Shown piece by piece: positions 52,837-62,658 of a stretch of 64,000 nt of DNA; the stretch's first letter is position 1; every line of letters begins with the position of its first letter. The DNA is taken from the NCBI RefSeq assembly GCF_008364765.1, contig NZ_VTUY01000003.1, positions 311,657 through 375,656 of the forward strand, given 5' to 3'. A model generated the notes under the pieces. That model saw only the letters and a list, made by a program, of their open reading frames with translations, was not told the origin of the DNA and searched no databases. This DNA is from Bacillus sp. CH30_1T (GTDB lineage Bacteria; Bacillota; Bacilli; Bacillales; Bacillaceae_B). The translations under genes and the position numbers were made by a program.

Positions 52837-53619
52837 CTAATAAAAATCCGGTCTTCGATCTTGGAATATCGGAATCTTCTTTCGGACCTTTTCTACTTCC
52901 TGTAAATTGATTTCAGCCGTAACCAATTCTTCCATTTGCGATCCCTTTGAAAGAATTTCCCCCCATGGATCAATGATGAGGGAACAACCGCCAAATTCAT
53001 TGTTCGGGTCACTTCCCACCCGGTTGCAGGCAATCACGAAGCATTGGTTTTCAATCGCTCTTGCCCTTAAGAGGGTCTGCCAGTGATCAATTCGTGCTGC
53101 AGGCCACTCTGCTACGACAAAAACAACCTTGGCACCTAGTAGAACTTGTTTTCTGAACCATTCCGGGAAACGGATGTCGTAACAAATCAATCCGGCCATC
53201 TCTGTGTCTTGAAGGGTGAAGATGCCATCTTCATGCCCAGGAAGTAAATAATGATGTTCATCCATTAATTTAAACAAGTGGAGCTTCGAATACTGTTTCA
53301 CCAACTTGCCTTTTGAATTGGTGACTAAAAGGGTATTGGACACCCCATCCTGCTTTTTCTGCGCAACAGAACCACCTACAATGTGAATAGAATATTTCTT
53401 TGATAGGGCAGACAGGAAGGAGGTAGAGTCTTTTGCTCCTTCATCAGCGATTTCATCCATTCTTGTAAGGTCATATCCAGTCGTCCACAGCTCAGGGAGC
53501 ACAACAGTATTACAGCCGTAGTCACTTGCTTTTTCAACCCATTGTTCTACTTTTTTCTTGTTTTCTTCGGGATGTCCGAACACAATATCCATCTGTGCAA
53601 GACCTATCTTTTGAATCAT
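52837..53619 (-). CDS. mtnU: Carbon-nitrogen hydrolase MtnU (omega-amidase type)
   Basis: A 260-residue nitrilase-superfamily amidase with the Glu-Lys-Cys triad in VLPELWTTG, YSKLHLF and GLICYDIRFPEW. In the mtn cluster it probably hydrolyses alpha-ketoglutaramate formed when glutamine is the amino donor of MtnE, making the last step irreversible. ATG 53619 fits the ribosome binding site TGAGGTGA better than the GTG at 53628. Divergent from mtnE, with a 120-base gap and no riboswitch of its own. Confidence 0.9.
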   Translation of the reverse strand: MIQKIGLAQMDIVFGHPEENKKKVEQWVEKASDYGCNTVVLPELWTTGYDLTRMDEIADEGAKDSTSFLSALSKKYSIHIVGGSVAQKKQDGVSNTLLVTNSKGKLVKQYSKLHLFKLMDEHHYLLPGHEDGIFTLQDTEMAGLICYDIRFPEWFRKQVLLGAKVVFVVAEWPAARIDHWQTLLRARAIENQCFVIACNRVGSDPNNEFGGCSLIIDPWGEILSKGSQMEELVTAEINLQEVEKVRKKIPIFQDRRPDFY

Positions 53620-53741
53620 TTCGTTCACCTCATTAAGGACTTTTTGGAATTTATTCCTTTACATTCTTTACTTTCCGTTATATCATTTGTGACTAGAATT
53701 TGAAAGTAATTAATTTTCAAAAAAATGTAGTGGGTGAGTGT

Positions 53742-54926
53742 ATGAAAACCTTTAGTAAAGCAAAGCGATTAGATTTATTACCTGAACAATTTTTTGCTTC
53801 CCTCGCTAAAACAGTGAATGCTGTGGTCAAAGAGGGACATGATGTCATTAATTTGGGCCAGGGAAATCCGGATCAACCTACTCCTTCACATATTGTGGAA
53901 AAACTGACAGAAGCAGCAGCTTCCCCGTCCAATCATAAGTATCCTCCATTTCGCGGTTTATCGTCCTTTAAAGAGGCGATTGCTACTTTCTACCTGCGTG
54001 ATTATGGTGTGCAATTAGATCCGGAAACAGAGGTAGCTGTGCTGTTCGGAGGAAAGGCCGGGTTAGTTGAAATCCCTCAATGTTTATTGAATCCTGGTGA
54101 TGGGGTAATGGTGCCCGATCCCGGTTATCCCGATTATTTATCAGGGGTAGCATTGGCAGAAGCACAAATGATAAAAATGCCTCTACGAGAGGAGAATGGA
54201 TTTCTTCCCGATTATAGTGAACACTCCCGTAATGAGCTGGATAATGCGAAGCTAATGTTTCTGAACTACCCTAACAATCCTACTGGAGCGATCGCCACAA
54301 AATCATTCTTTGAAGAAACAGTCACTCTTGCCAATCAGCATGATATTTGTGTTGTACATGATTTTGCCTATGGAGCTATAGGGTTTGATGGAAATAAGCC
54401 CATAAGCTTCTTGGAAACAGATGGAGCAAAGGATGTGGGGATTGAGATTTATACATTATCGAAAACGTATAATATGGCTGGCTGGAGAGTGGGGTTTGCA
54501 GTAGGGAATAAAAGTGTCATTGAAGCGATTAACCTCCTTCAAGATCACTTATATGTGAGTCTGTTCGGAGCCATTCAGGAAGCGGCTACCACAGCGCTTT
54601 TAAGTTCCCAGGAATGTGTACATGCACTGGTTTCAACATACGAAGAAAGAAGAAAACTATTAATCTCCGGACTTCAGGAAATAGGGTGGGATGTAAAAGC
54701 TCCACAAGGCTCCTTCTTCGCCTGGCTAAAAGTACCTGAGGGCTTCACATCTGTAGAGTTCTCTACTTATTTACTTGAAAAAATCAAAGTTGCTGTAGCC
54801 CCGGGTGTAGGCTTTGGAGAATTCGGAGAAGGGTATGTACGTGTAGGGCTCTTAACCTCAAACGAGCGGATAAGAGAAGCGGTTTCGCGTATAGAAAATT
54901 TAGAATTATTCCATAAAAGGGATTGA
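53742..54926 (+). CDS. mtnE: Aminotransferase MtnE
   Basis: A 394-residue fold-type I PLP enzyme that transaminates 4-methylthio-2-oxobutyrate to methionine, the final salvage step. Signatures: INLGQGNPDQPTP, LNYPNNPTGA, HDFAYGAIGFDG, and the PLP lysine in YTLSKTYNMAGWRVG. The frame opens at TTG 53700, but MKTFSKAK at 53742 has ribosome binding site GTGGGTGAG and matches the family start, so it is chosen. No S-box precedes it; the following SAM-I leader belongs to mtnW. Confidence 0.93.
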   Translation: MKTFSKAKRLDLLPEQFFASLAKTVNAVVKEGHDVINLGQGNPDQPTPSHIVEKLTEAAASPSNHKYPPFRGLSSFKEAIATFYLRDYGVQLDPETEVAVLFGGKAGLVEIPQCLLNPGDGVMVPDPGYPDYLSGVALAEAQMIKMPLREENGFLPDYSEHSRNELDNAKLMFLNYPNNPTGAIATKSFFEETVTLANQHDICVVHDFAYGAIGFDGNKPISFLETDGAKDVGIEIYTLSKTYNMAGWRVGFAVGNKSVIEAINLLQDHLYVSLFGAIQEAATTALLSSQECVHALVSTYEERRKLLISGLQEIGWDVKAPQGSFFAWLKVPEGFTSVEFSTYLLEKIKVAVAPGVGFGEFGEGYVRVGLLTSNERIREAVSRIENLELFHKRD

Positions 54927-54977
54927 CAGAAGTTATTATTGGTGCAATAATCCAACTGAAATAATGAATAATGAAAT

Positions 54978-55123
54978 TCTTATCAAGAGCAGGCGGAGGG
55001 ACCAGCCCTATGAAGCCCGGCAACCGACTTATTCAAGCACGGTGCTAATTCTTGCAGCAATAAAGCTGACAGATAAGAAAGAGTGACTTTATCAAACCTC
55101 TTCTTATTTGGAAGAGGTTTTTT
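54978..55123 (+). promoter_or_regulatory. SAM-I riboswitch of mtnW-X-B-D with terminator
   Basis: S-box: TCTTATCAAGAG, GGCGGAGGGA, GCCCTATGAAGCCC, GGCAACC, GGTGCTAATTC and AGATAAGA, then AAACCTCTTC...GAAGAGGTTT with six T at 55094-55123. The P3 arm has the usual length, unlike the copy at 52576. Confidence 0.94.
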
Positions 55124-55190
55124 GCTTGCCCAGGCTTATGAAATCAACTTGCGGCTAAGAATAGCAATTTCAAAAGGAGGCAGGACAACA

Positions 55191-56405
55191 ATGAGTGAAG
55201 TGATAGCCACATATGAAATAAAGGGAAATAGTGGATCATTTGACAAAAAGGCAGAGGGGATCGCCCTGGGTTTGACGGTCGGTTCATGGACGGACTTACC
55301 GCTCCTGGAACAGGACCAATTGCGCAAATACAAGGGGAGAGTCGTTTCCGTGAAAGAGTGGGAAGGCAAAGATGGCCCCAGAGGCAAGGTGGAAATTGGC
55401 TATCCCGGTCATAATTATTCAAATGATATTCCAGCCATCCTTGCTACGGTATTCGGCAAGCTGTCCCTTGATGGTGAAGTGAAATTAGTAGATATAGAGT
55501 TTTCCAGTGACTTGAAAAAAGCCTATCCTGGTCCACGGTTTGGAATAGAAGGAATCAGGGAGCTAGCAGGTGTACAAGAAAGACCCCTGTTAATGAGCAT
55601 CTTTAAAGGCGTGATCGGCAGAGATCTTAACTACCTTGAAACTCAATTAAAGGCCCAGGCACTTGGAGGAGTTGATGTAGTAAAAGACGATGAGATTCTC
55701 TTTGATAATCCACTGACACCTTTCACTGAGAGGATCAATATAGGGAAAAGAGTGTTACAGGAGCTGTTTGAAGAGACAGGTAAGAAAACGTTGTATGCAG
55801 TAAACCTTACAGGAAGGACTTCAGAATTACGTGATAAAGCAAGAAAAGCACGTGAACTTGGAGCCCATGCCCTTTTATTCAATGTATTTTCTTACGGCCT
55901 GGATGTTCTTCAAGAGTTGAGGGAGGACCATGAGATCGGATTGCCGATTATGGCACATCCTGCATTCGCAGGTGCTGTTGCTTCATCTCCTGCATATGGT
56001 GTGAGCTATTCTTTATGGTTAGGGAAATTCCTACGAATGGCCGGAGCTGATTTCTCTTTATTTCCATCTCCATACGGAAGTGTCGCATTAGAGAAGAGCA
56101 AAGCTATATCCGTAAGCCATGAGCTAACGAAGGATGACGATCATTTAAGAAGAGCATTGCCCGTACCGTCAGCAGGCATTCATCCTGCGCTTGTGCCCCT
56201 TTTAGTGAAGGATTTTGGTTTAGATTGTGTCATTAATGCAGGTGGTGGCATCCATGGTCATCCAGATGGTGCAATTGGAGGAGGAAAGGCATTCGTCCAA
56301 GCAATTGAAGCAGTTTTAAGGGGTGAGTCTCTCTCAGATGCAGCAGATACCCATGATGAACTTCGTAAAGCACTATCCCAATGGGGAGAGGAGGTAAAGG
56401 TATAA
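55191..56405 (+). CDS. mtnW: 2,3-diketo-5-methylthiopentyl-1-phosphate enolase (RuBisCO-like)
   Basis: A 404-residue RuBisCO-like protein of the enolase kind, acting on 2,3-diketo-5-methylthiopentyl 1-phosphate. The carbamate lysine motif is [17 protein letters not shown] and [17 protein letters not shown] are the phosphate sites. The open frame begins at 55083 inside the riboswitch, but [12 protein letters not shown] at 55191 with AAAGGAGG is the start. First gene of mtnW-X-B-D. Confidence 0.96.
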   Translation: MSEVIATYEIKGNSGSFDKKAEGIALGLTVGSWTDLPLLEQDQLRKYKGRVVSVKEWEGKDGPRGKVEIGYPGHNYSNDIPAILATVFGKLSLDGEVKLVDIEFSSDLKKAYPGPRFGIEGIRELAGVQERPLLMSIFKGVIGRDLNYLETQLKAQALGGVDVVKDDEILFDNPLTPFTERINIGKRVLQELFEETGKKTLYAVNLTGRTSELRDKARKARELGAHALLFNVFSYGLDVLQELREDHEIGLPIMAHPAFAGAVASSPAYGVSYSLWLGKFLRMAGADFSLFPSPYGSVALEKSKAISVSHELTKDDDHLRRALPVPSAGIHPALVPLLVKDFGLDCVINAGGGIHGHPDGAIGGGKAFVQAIEAVLRGESLSDAADTHDELRKALSQWGEEVKV

Positions 56406-57067
56406 TGACGCGTCCGATCATTTTCTGTGATTTTGATGGAACGGTTACAGAAACCGATAATATCATCTCATTGATGAAAAACTTTGCTCCTCCAGAATGG
56501 GAACCTATTAAAGACGACATCTTAAATCAGTCATTGTCCATTAAAGAAGGAGTGAGCAAGCTGTTCTCACTTATTCCTTCATCACTGAAAGAGGTAATGG
56601 TTCAGTATCTATTAGACACAGCAGTCATACGTAAAGGGTTTAAGGAATTTGTAGATTATACAAAGGAACATGAGATTCCTTTGTATATCGTTAGCGGTGG
56701 AATGGACTTTTTTGTTCGTCCCTTACTAAAAGATTATGGGCCTTTTAATGGGATTTATTGTAATGAAGCAAGCTTTAACGACTCAACCATAGCGATTCAT
56801 TGGCCACATCCATGCGATGATCACTGTGAAAGTAAAGGTTGTGGATGCTGCAAGCCTTCCATCTTGAGGAGGTTGTCTTTAACAGAAGATACTGAGGTCG
56901 TTGTGATAGGGGATTCTGTCACAGATATTGAAATGGCAAAGCTTGGAGATACTGTGATCGCCAGAGACTATTTGGCACATACATGCGAAGAAAAAAGAAT
57001 CCCCTATCATCCGTTTGAATCCTTTCACGATTGCATGGACGTCATTGAAAAAGGAGTGAAAATATGA
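56405..57067 (+). CDS. mtnX: 2-hydroxy-3-keto-5-methylthiopentenyl-1-phosphate phosphatase
   Basis: A 220-residue HAD-family phosphatase. Motif I is [12 protein letters not shown], motif [13 protein letters not shown], motif [14 protein letters not shown]. It removes the phosphate after MtnW to give the acireductone precursor. The start overlaps the mtnW stop by one base (TAATG), with GAGGAGGTAAAGG before it; the longer frame at 56381 is not used. In enzymes that fuse MtnX and MtnW activities (MtnC) the order differs, so this is the two-enzyme Bacillus route. Confidence 0.95.
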   Translation: MTRPIIFCDFDGTVTETDNIISLMKNFAPPEWEPIKDDILNQSLSIKEGVSKLFSLIPSSLKEVMVQYLLDTAVIRKGFKEFVDYTKEHEIPLYIVSGGMDFFVRPLLKDYGPFNGIYCNEASFNDSTIAIHWPHPCDDHCESKGCGCCKPSILRRLSLTEDTEVVVIGDSVTDIEMAKLGDTVIARDYLAHTCEEKRIPYHPFESFHDCMDVIEKGVKI

Positions 57068-57711
57068 ATTCCTATCAATCTCAATGGGAAGAGCTCGCTG
57101 ATATCAAAAGGGAACTGGCAGAGAGGGATTGGTTTATGGGAACGAGCGGGAACCTTGCGATACGAGTGAGTTCTTTACCAGTTACTTTCCTGGTTACGTC
57201 AAGTGGAAAGGATAAAAGGAAGCAAACCGATGAAGATTTCTTGCTTGTAAATGCTCGTGGTGAGGCTACCCAGGATACTCCTGCACGACCATCGGCCGAA
57301 ACATTGCTGCACAGTAATGTTTTCACAGAAAGCTCAGCAGGATGCAGCTTACACGTCCATACTGTGGCAAATAATGTAATCAGTGAACTGTATGGAGATG
57401 AAGGTATCGTCACATTTAGAAACCAAGAATTAATTAAAGCGTGGGATAAATGGGAGGAAGATGATTCTTTATCCATTCCAATTATTCGTAATCATGCACA
57501 TATCCCGACGCTTGCCGGGGAGTTTAAGTCGTTTATTAAAGCAGACAAAGGGGCGGTGCTCATTCGCAACCACGGAATAACGGTATGGGGGAGAACCGGT
57601 TTTGAAGCTAAGAAACTATTGGAAGCTTGTGAGTTTTTATTTCAATATCAACTCACTCTTTTATCTTTAACGAATACGAGGCCAATTACTAAAGGGGGAG
57701 TCAGATTATGA
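57064..57711 (+). CDS. mtnB: Methylthioribulose-1-phosphate dehydratase
   Basis: A 215-residue class II aldolase-like enzyme that dehydrates methylthioribulose 1-phosphate. Motifs: [15 protein letters not shown], the zinc ligands HVHTVANNV and [10 protein letters not shown]. It overlaps mtnX and mtnD by ATGA at both ends, so the operon is tightly coupled. Confidence 0.95.
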   Translation: MNSYQSQWEELADIKRELAERDWFMGTSGNLAIRVSSLPVTFLVTSSGKDKRKQTDEDFLLVNARGEATQDTPARPSAETLLHSNVFTESSAGCSLHVHTVANNVISELYGDEGIVTFRNQELIKAWDKWEEDDSLSIPIIRNHAHIPTLAGEFKSFIKADKGAVLIRNHGITVWGRTGFEAKKLLEACEFLFQYQLTLLSLTNTRPITKGGVRL

Positions 57712-58220
57712 CGACAATTAAAATCCAAGGGAAAAACCAAGTCATTGATAATCAGGAAGAAGTAGTGAAGTATTTAAGCGAACAAGGAGTCATATATGAG
57801 CATTGGAATATCGAAAAGCTGGTCGAAGGTCTAAGGAACCAATACGCTTTAACCGAAGATGATAAAGCGGAAATCCTGTCTACTTTTAAAGAGGAGATTG
57901 AAGACATTTCAGAGCGAAGAGGATATCAGGCTTGGGATGTGATCTCCCTGTCCGAACGCACACCAAATCTTGAAGAGCTTTTAAAGAATTTCCAACAGGA
58001 GCATCATCACACAGATGATGAAGTCCGTTTTATTGTAAACGGCCATGGTGTATTTGTCATTCAAGGGAGTGATGGTGATTTCTTTGAAGTGCATCTAAAC
58101 CCGGGTGACTTAATTTCAGTCCCTGAAAACATCCGCCATTATTTCACATTAAGTGAAGACAAGCAAGTAGTTGCCGTCCGCATATTCGTCACACAGGAGG
58201 GCTGGGTACCAATCTATTAA
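57708..58220 (+). CDS. mtnD: Acireductone dioxygenase
   Basis: A 170-residue cupin that oxidises acireductone to the methionine precursor (Fe form, with formate) or to CO-yielding products (Ni form). Metal ligands are in [15 protein letters not shown] and the later [12 protein letters not shown]. The start overlaps mtnB. It ends the mtnWXBD operon; terminator at 58231. Confidence 0.96.
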   Translation: MTTIKIQGKNQVIDNQEEVVKYLSEQGVIYEHWNIEKLVEGLRNQYALTEDDKAEILSTFKEEIEDISERRGYQAWDVISLSERTPNLEELLKNFQQEHHHTDDEVRFIVNGHGVFVIQGSDGDFFEVHLNPGDLISVPENIRHYFTLSEDKQVVAVRIFVTQEGWVPIY

Positions 58221-58230
58221 TATATTTTTC

Positions 58231-58268
58231 AGGATAGACAAAGAGTAGAATCGATTGTCTATCCTTTT
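58231..58268 (+). terminator. Terminator of mtnW-X-B-D
   Basis: AGGATAGACA / TGTCTATCCT with a long loop and T run. Confidence 0.85.
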
Positions 58269-58435
58269 GTTTTTATTAGGGGAGATATTTGGCGGAAAAT
58301 GTCTAATTTAGAAACATTACTAGCTATTTTGTCTTGTTTTGCGAATCTATTTACTTTTCTAATAATACTTGCGATAATGCTCAAGTAACGATTTAACTTA
58401 ATAAAGGCTAGGAGCTAAAAAGGAGTTTATTAGAA

Positions 58436-58681
58436 ATGGGTCGTCTACTAAAACAGAAGTGGTTATTAATGAGAATTAATCAAAAACGTTCAGAAATGAT
58501 TGGGTTGGGAGAGAGTTTAGGATTATGTGCAGCGGAGACAGTCAAATGCAGTCAGCAATTAGATCAGCTTTTGAACGACTATGAAAAGTGCACAAATAAG
58601 ATCGTATCATTAACCCTCCAAGAAACATCAAACGAATTTGGGCAATACATTAAGAACTTATTAAAACGAACTGCTTCTTGA
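58436..58681 (+). CDS. spo0E: Spo0E-family aspartyl-phosphate phosphatase
   Basis: An 81-residue protein with the Spo0E signature SQQLDQLLNDYE at about residues 40-51, after an N-terminal coiled segment (INQKRSEMIGLGESLGL). It dephosphorylates Spo0A-P and delays sporulation. Ribosome binding site AAAAAGGAG. Its place behind the mtn operon fits spo0E of B. subtilis, but other Spo0E-like paralogues exist, so the symbol is probable. A long hairpin follows. Confidence 0.88.
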   Translation: MGRLLKQKWLLMRINQKRSEMIGLGESLGLCAAETVKCSQQLDQLLNDYEKCTNKIVSLTLQETSNEFGQYIKNLLKRTAS

Positions 58682-58791
58682 GACTATTCATCAAGATCTT
58701 CCCTCATCATTAAAGATTTACCAGAGAAAACAAATCTCCGACAATGTCCACACGAATACCAAAACAATCAACTTAATTTGTCGTTATTTGA

Positions 58792-58834
58792 TAAACGAAG
58801 GACGGTGCGCAATATGCAAACCGTCCTTCGTTTA
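58792..58834 (+). terminator. Terminator-like long hairpin after spo0E
   Basis: A 15-bp perfect stem TAAACGAAGGACGGT with its complement, 13-base loop, short T run; it lies upstream of the mhqR promoter. Confidence 0.8.
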
Positions 58835-58859
58835 TTAAATACTGAGGAGTCTATCATGT

Positions 58860-58888
58860 TTGACAATAACAGCTTTTATTTGTATAAT
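58860..58888 (+). promoter_or_regulatory. Consensus sigma-A promoter of mhqR
   Basis: TTGACA, 17 bases, TATAAT: a perfect match to both hexamers. It excludes longer starts for the mhqR frame. Confidence 0.9.
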
Positions 58889-58930
58889 ATTTTGAAACTG
58901 AGATATTTAATTTTTAAAGGAATGAATGCC

Positions 58931-59380
58931 ATGAACGAACCTCAGGATACGAAACAATCATTAAAGCTATTCATTGTCTTGTCAAGAGCTTTCAAAGCCT
59001 TAAATGAAGAGATAAATAAAAACATTCAGGAGAACGGTTTAAACCCTACTGAATTTGCCGTCCTGGAGCTTCTTTATCATAAGGGAGATCAGCCTTTGCA
59101 ACAAATTGGCGGAAAGATTCTATTAGCTTCCGGCAGCATAACGTACGTGGTGGATAAGCTTGAACAAAAGGGCTACCTAAAGCGCAATGCTTGTCCTAAG
59201 GACCGTCGGGTCACATATGCTCAAATAACAGAAAGCGGCAGAAAGTTAATTGATGAGATATTCCCCAATCACGAAAATCGTATTCATGAACTGATGTCAG
59301 CTCTTTCTCAAGATGAGAAGAAAGAAACGATAGAAATGCTGAAGAAATTAGGATTATCGATTAAAGACTTGTCGTATTGA
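58931..59380 (+). CDS. mhqR: MarR-family regulator MhqR
   Basis: A 149-residue winged-helix regulator. The segment NPTEFAVLELLYHKGDQPLQ, GGKILLASGSITYVVDKLEQ and CPKDRRVTYAQITESG match MhqR (YkvE) of B. subtilis, which senses quinones and represses mhq genes. ATG 58931 is chosen; the frame opens at 58778, but the promoter at 58860-58888 lies inside that extension. MhqR of B. subtilis does not require a conserved Cys; here one Cys exists in RNACPKD. Regulated genes are not adjacent. Confidence 0.88.
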   Translation: MNEPQDTKQSLKLFIVLSRAFKALNEEINKNIQENGLNPTEFAVLELLYHKGDQPLQQIGGKILLASGSITYVVDKLEQKGYLKRNACPKDRRVTYAQITESGRKLIDEIFPNHENRIHELMSALSQDEKKETIEMLKKLGLSIKDLSY

Positions 59381-59390
59381 GTCTCCCTTT

Positions 59391-59418
59391 GCCCCGTCTT
59401 TCACGAGACGGGGCTTTT
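59391..59418 (+). terminator. Terminator of mhqR
   Basis: GCCCCGTCT / AGACGGGGC with a six-base loop and T tail. Confidence 0.9.
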
Positions 59419-59556
59419 ATTTTGTCTTAAAGCACGTCTCTTCCATATCGTTTCCATTATTTCTAATTCTTGAAATTCGATATTATAATAAACAGGAGAT
59501 TTTCTATCGTAAGTCGAATAACTATAATCGGGATTATATTATGAGGAGGCAATAGT

Positions 59557-61251
59557 ATGAAGTTTAATCAGTTTACATATGAAAGGCCCAGTTTAGAAGA
59601 GATTAAACCTGTTTTCCAACAATTACTTGAAAAATTCAAGTCTGCGTCCAATGTTCAAAATCAGGTGGAGGCCATGAAGGAACTAAATGATATACGCTTG
59701 AACATCGATACCATGCAAAATATTTGCTATATCCGGCATTCAATCGATACCAATGATGAGTTTTACAAAAAAGAGCAGGATCATATCGATGAAATGATGC
59801 CTGAGGTTCACGGGATGGTGACGGAATATTACAAGGAACTCGTAAATTCTCCTTATCGTAAAGAATTAGAAGAAAAGTGGGGAAAGCAGCTATTCGCTCT
59901 CGCAGAAAGCGAAATGAAGACTTTTTCTCCTGACATCGTGACTCTATTACAGAAGGAAAATAAGTTATCTTCCCAATATACAAAGCTGATGGCGTCTGCA
60001 AAGATTCCATTTGAAGGGGAAGAAAGAACTTTGGCTCAGATGGGCCCATTCACACAATCTATCAATCGGGAAAAAAGAAGAGAGGCTGCTCAAGCGACCG
60101 TTGCCTTCTTTGAAGAGAATCAAGAAGAATTGGATCGTCTATTTGATGAGTTAGTCAAGGTGCGTCACACGATTGCTACTACTTTAGGGTATAAGGACTT
60201 TGTTGAACTAGGTTATTATCGCATGGCGAGAACAGATTATACGCCTGATATGGTAAAGGTTTTCCGCGATCAAGTGAAGAAACATATCGTTCCTCTGGCT
60301 ACTGAACTTAAAGAAAGACAAGAGAAGCGCATTGGGATAGATTCGATGAAATTTTATGACGAAGGCTTTAAGTTCATTTCCGGAAACGCGGTTCCTAAGG
60401 GAGGTCCTCAGTGGATCATTGATAACGGCAAAAAGATGTACGAAGAACTGTCTCAGGAAACAAAGGATTTCTTTGATTTCATGATTGAACATGATCTCAT
60501 GGATCTGGAAGCGAAGAAAGGAAAAGCTGGAGGCGGTTACTGTACGTATATTGCAAACCATGAGTCTCCATACATTTTCTCGAACTTCAATGGGACCTCA
60601 GGGGATATCGATGTTTTGACCCATGAAGCAGGTCATGCGTTCCAGGTATACTCCAGCAGAGGGTTCGATATCCCTGAATATATTTGGCCAACGTATGAAG
60701 CGTGTGAAATTCATTCAATGAGCATGGAGTTCTTCACGTGGCCATGGATGAATTATTTCTTCGAGGAGGATACAGACAAATATCAATTTTCACATTTAAG
60801 TGAAGCACTTCAATTTCTTCCTTACGGTGTGGCTGTTGATGAGTTCCAGCATTTTGTGTATGAGAACCCTGAAGCTTCCCCTTCTGAACGGAATGCCGCA
60901 TGGAGAAAAATTGAAAAGGAATACCTTCCCCATAAGGACTACGACCATATTTCGTATTTAGAAAATGGGGGATTCTGGCAGCGTCAATCCCATATTTATA
61001 ATTCTCCATTCTATTATATCGATTACACATTGGCTCAAATTTGTGCATTCCAATTCTGGAAGAAAATGAATCTTAATCGTGAAGAAGCATGGAATGACTA
61101 TGTTGCCCTTTGTAAACTCGGGGGAAGCCTTTCATTCACAGGGCTTGTAAAAGCAGCCAAACTCGACTCTCCATTCCAAGAGGGGACTGTTGAGAAAGTC
61201 ATTGAACCGATAAGACAATGGTTAAATGGAATTGATGATCAATCATTATAA
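59557..61251 (+). CDS. M3-family oligoendopeptidase
   Basis: A 564-residue zinc peptidase of the thimet/PepF group. The active site is LTHEAGHAFQ (HExxH) and the third ligand EACEIHSMSMEFF; the helical channel region lies before it. It degrades peptides of about 5-20 residues in the cytoplasm. The start ATG has GAGGAGG, 5 bases before it. Similar to the M3 oligoendopeptidases of other Bacillus. A weak hairpin GGCAGCC / GGCTGCC at 61260-61287 may stop transcription. Confidence 0.92.
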   Translation: MKFNQFTYERPSLEEIKPVFQQLLEKFKSASNVQNQVEAMKELNDIRLNIDTMQNICYIRHSIDTNDEFYKKEQDHIDEMMPEVHGMVTEYYKELVNSPYRKELEEKWGKQLFALAESEMKTFSPDIVTLLQKENKLSSQYTKLMASAKIPFEGEERTLAQMGPFTQSINREKRREAAQATVAFFEENQEELDRLFDELVKVRHTIATTLGYKDFVELGYYRMARTDYTPDMVKVFRDQVKKHIVPLATELKERQEKRIGIDSMKFYDEGFKFISGNAVPKGGPQWIIDNGKKMYEELSQETKDFFDFMIEHDLMDLEAKKGKAGGGYCTYIANHESPYIFSNFNGTSGDIDVLTHEAGHAFQVYSSRGFDIPEYIWPTYEACEIHSMSMEFFTWPWMNYFFEEDTDKYQFSHLSEALQFLPYGVAVDEFQHFVYENPEASPSERNAAWRKIEKEYLPHKDYDHISYLENGGFWQRQSHIYNSPFYYIDYTLAQICAFQFWKKMNLNREEAWNDYVALCKLGGSLSFTGLVKAAKLDSPFQEGTVEKVIEPIRQWLNGIDDQSL

Positions 61252-61390
61252 AGTAAAAGGGCAGCCGCATTTTTTATGGCTGCCTCTATTGTTTGGGTTC
61301 TGCTACAATTCCGGAAGAATTATGTTCTTTTGCTTCTGATTTTCCGTGCTTGTACATAAGGTGAAGTAGAAGGTTGTCAGAGGTGATGGG

Positions 61391-62422
61391 ATGAAAAAAA
61401 TAGCTGGGTCGTTTCAAATAGCTGCCGTTTATGTTGGTACCGTTATCGGAGCCGGATTTGCAACAGGAAGGGAAATTGTAGAGTTTTTCACCCGGTTTGG
61501 CTTTGTTGGGTTTATTGCGATTTTATTAAGCGGGTACTTATTTATTACAATGGGAACGAAGATTATGCTGAAGTCCCATGATATTAAAGCAAAGTCCTTT
61601 GAAGAATTTAATGAATATCTATTTGGAAAATGGTTTTCTAAGTTTATGAATATCGTCATGATGATTATGCTGATCGGGGTTTCAGCGGTAATGCTTTCAG
61701 GAGCGGGGGCTGTATTTCAAGAGCAGCTTTTGCTACCAAAGCAATTAGGGATACTGCTGACGATCGTACTTGGTTTCATTACGATGATGGTTGGAATCAA
61801 AGGGCTTTTTGCAGTCAATACGTTCGTTGTTCCTCTTATGATTGTCTTTAATCTTTTCTTGATGGTTTATTCTGTAAGAAACGCTGCTTTTTTAGACGCA
61901 TTTCTTTTGATACCTCATGCCGAGGATGGATGGAAATCCGTAGTAGCACCTTTTTCATACGTGGCCTTTAATCTGGCCATGGCTCAAGCTGTACTCGTTC
62001 CCGTTGCCGGCGAAGTGAAAGACCGGGAGACCATTAAGTATGGAGGATATCTGGGCGGTTTTTTCCTTACAATGATCCTTATTTCCAGTCATATTACCTT
62101 AGTCATGATCCCGGATGTGACACAATACCAAATTCCAATGGCTGTGGTGATGAAATCCTTTGTAGCCGGCTTTTATATTATTTATATCATCATCATTTAT
62201 GGTGAAATTTTCACTTCCGTGATCGGGGGAGTATTTGGTCTGGAGAAACAATTAACGAATTATTGGAAGGGCTCTTCGTTAATGACCTTTACGGGTATCT
62301 TTCTGATGATCTATTCGTTAAGCTTTTTTGAATACAGTGAACTTTTGTCCTATTTATACCCGCTCTTTGGGTATATGAGCTTATTATTCATCATCCTTCT
62401 TTGGATGAAACCCAATAAATAA
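61391..62422 (+). CDS. YkvI-type membrane transporter
   Basis: A 343-residue membrane protein with ten or more helices of the APC/LeuT fold. The first helix reads QIAAVYVGTVIGAGFATGREIVEFF (a GAGFATG unwound helix); similar to YkvI of B. subtilis. Substrate unknown; amino-acid transport is expected by fold. Ribosome binding site AGAGGTGATGGG. Neighbourhood with spo0E and mhqR matches the ykv region. Confidence 0.85.
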   Translation: MKKIAGSFQIAAVYVGTVIGAGFATGREIVEFFTRFGFVGFIAILLSGYLFITMGTKIMLKSHDIKAKSFEEFNEYLFGKWFSKFMNIVMMIMLIGVSAVMLSGAGAVFQEQLLLPKQLGILLTIVLGFITMMVGIKGLFAVNTFVVPLMIVFNLFLMVYSVRNAAFLDAFLLIPHAEDGWKSVVAPFSYVAFNLAMAQAVLVPVAGEVKDRETIKYGGYLGGFFLTMILISSHITLVMIPDVTQYQIPMAVVMKSFVAGFYIIYIIIIYGEIFTSVIGGVFGLEKQLTNYWKGSSLMTFTGIFLMIYSLSFFEYSELLSYLYPLFGYMSLLFIILLWMKPNK

Positions 62423-62495
62423 TCATCAAGGTGAGAGTAAAATGCGGGTCTGCTGCTCATGTTAATAGAGACAAATGAAAAAAGGAGTGGCGACC

Positions 62496-62615
62496 ATGAC
62501 GCAATCAAAACACGAAAAAGAAAGACAGTGGAATGTAAGAAAACAGGAACAGCATCCTCATGGCAAAGTATCATCCTTCAAGGAGCTTTCAGAAGGAAAA
62601 AAAGGAAAAGAATAA
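62496..62615 (+). CDS. Small hydrophilic protein, 39 residues
   Basis: A short gene with AAAAGGAGTGGCG before ATG 62496. The product begins MTQSKHEKERQWNVRKQEQ and ends GKKGKE; very charged, no Cys or helix for a membrane. It looks like a family of small Bacillus proteins (perhaps DUF6254) of unknown function. A terminator follows at once, and the gene lies between a transporter and a convergent membrane protein. Confidence 0.62.
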   Translation: MTQSKHEKERQWNVRKQEQHPHGKVSSFKELSEGKKGKE

Positions 62616-62646
62616 GAAAAAACGGATGCTTCGGGCATCCGTTTTT
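62616..62646. terminator. Bidirectional terminator
   Basis: AAAAAACGGATGC / GCATCCGTTTTT with TTCGG loop; serves the small gene and the convergent DUF2254 gene. Confidence 0.93.
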
Positions 62647-62658
62647 GTTTGGCTCCAA

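Noticed and set aside
58778..58930. Long N-terminus of the MarR-type regulator
   Set aside because: A perfect sigma-A promoter and the spo0E terminator lie in this stretch.
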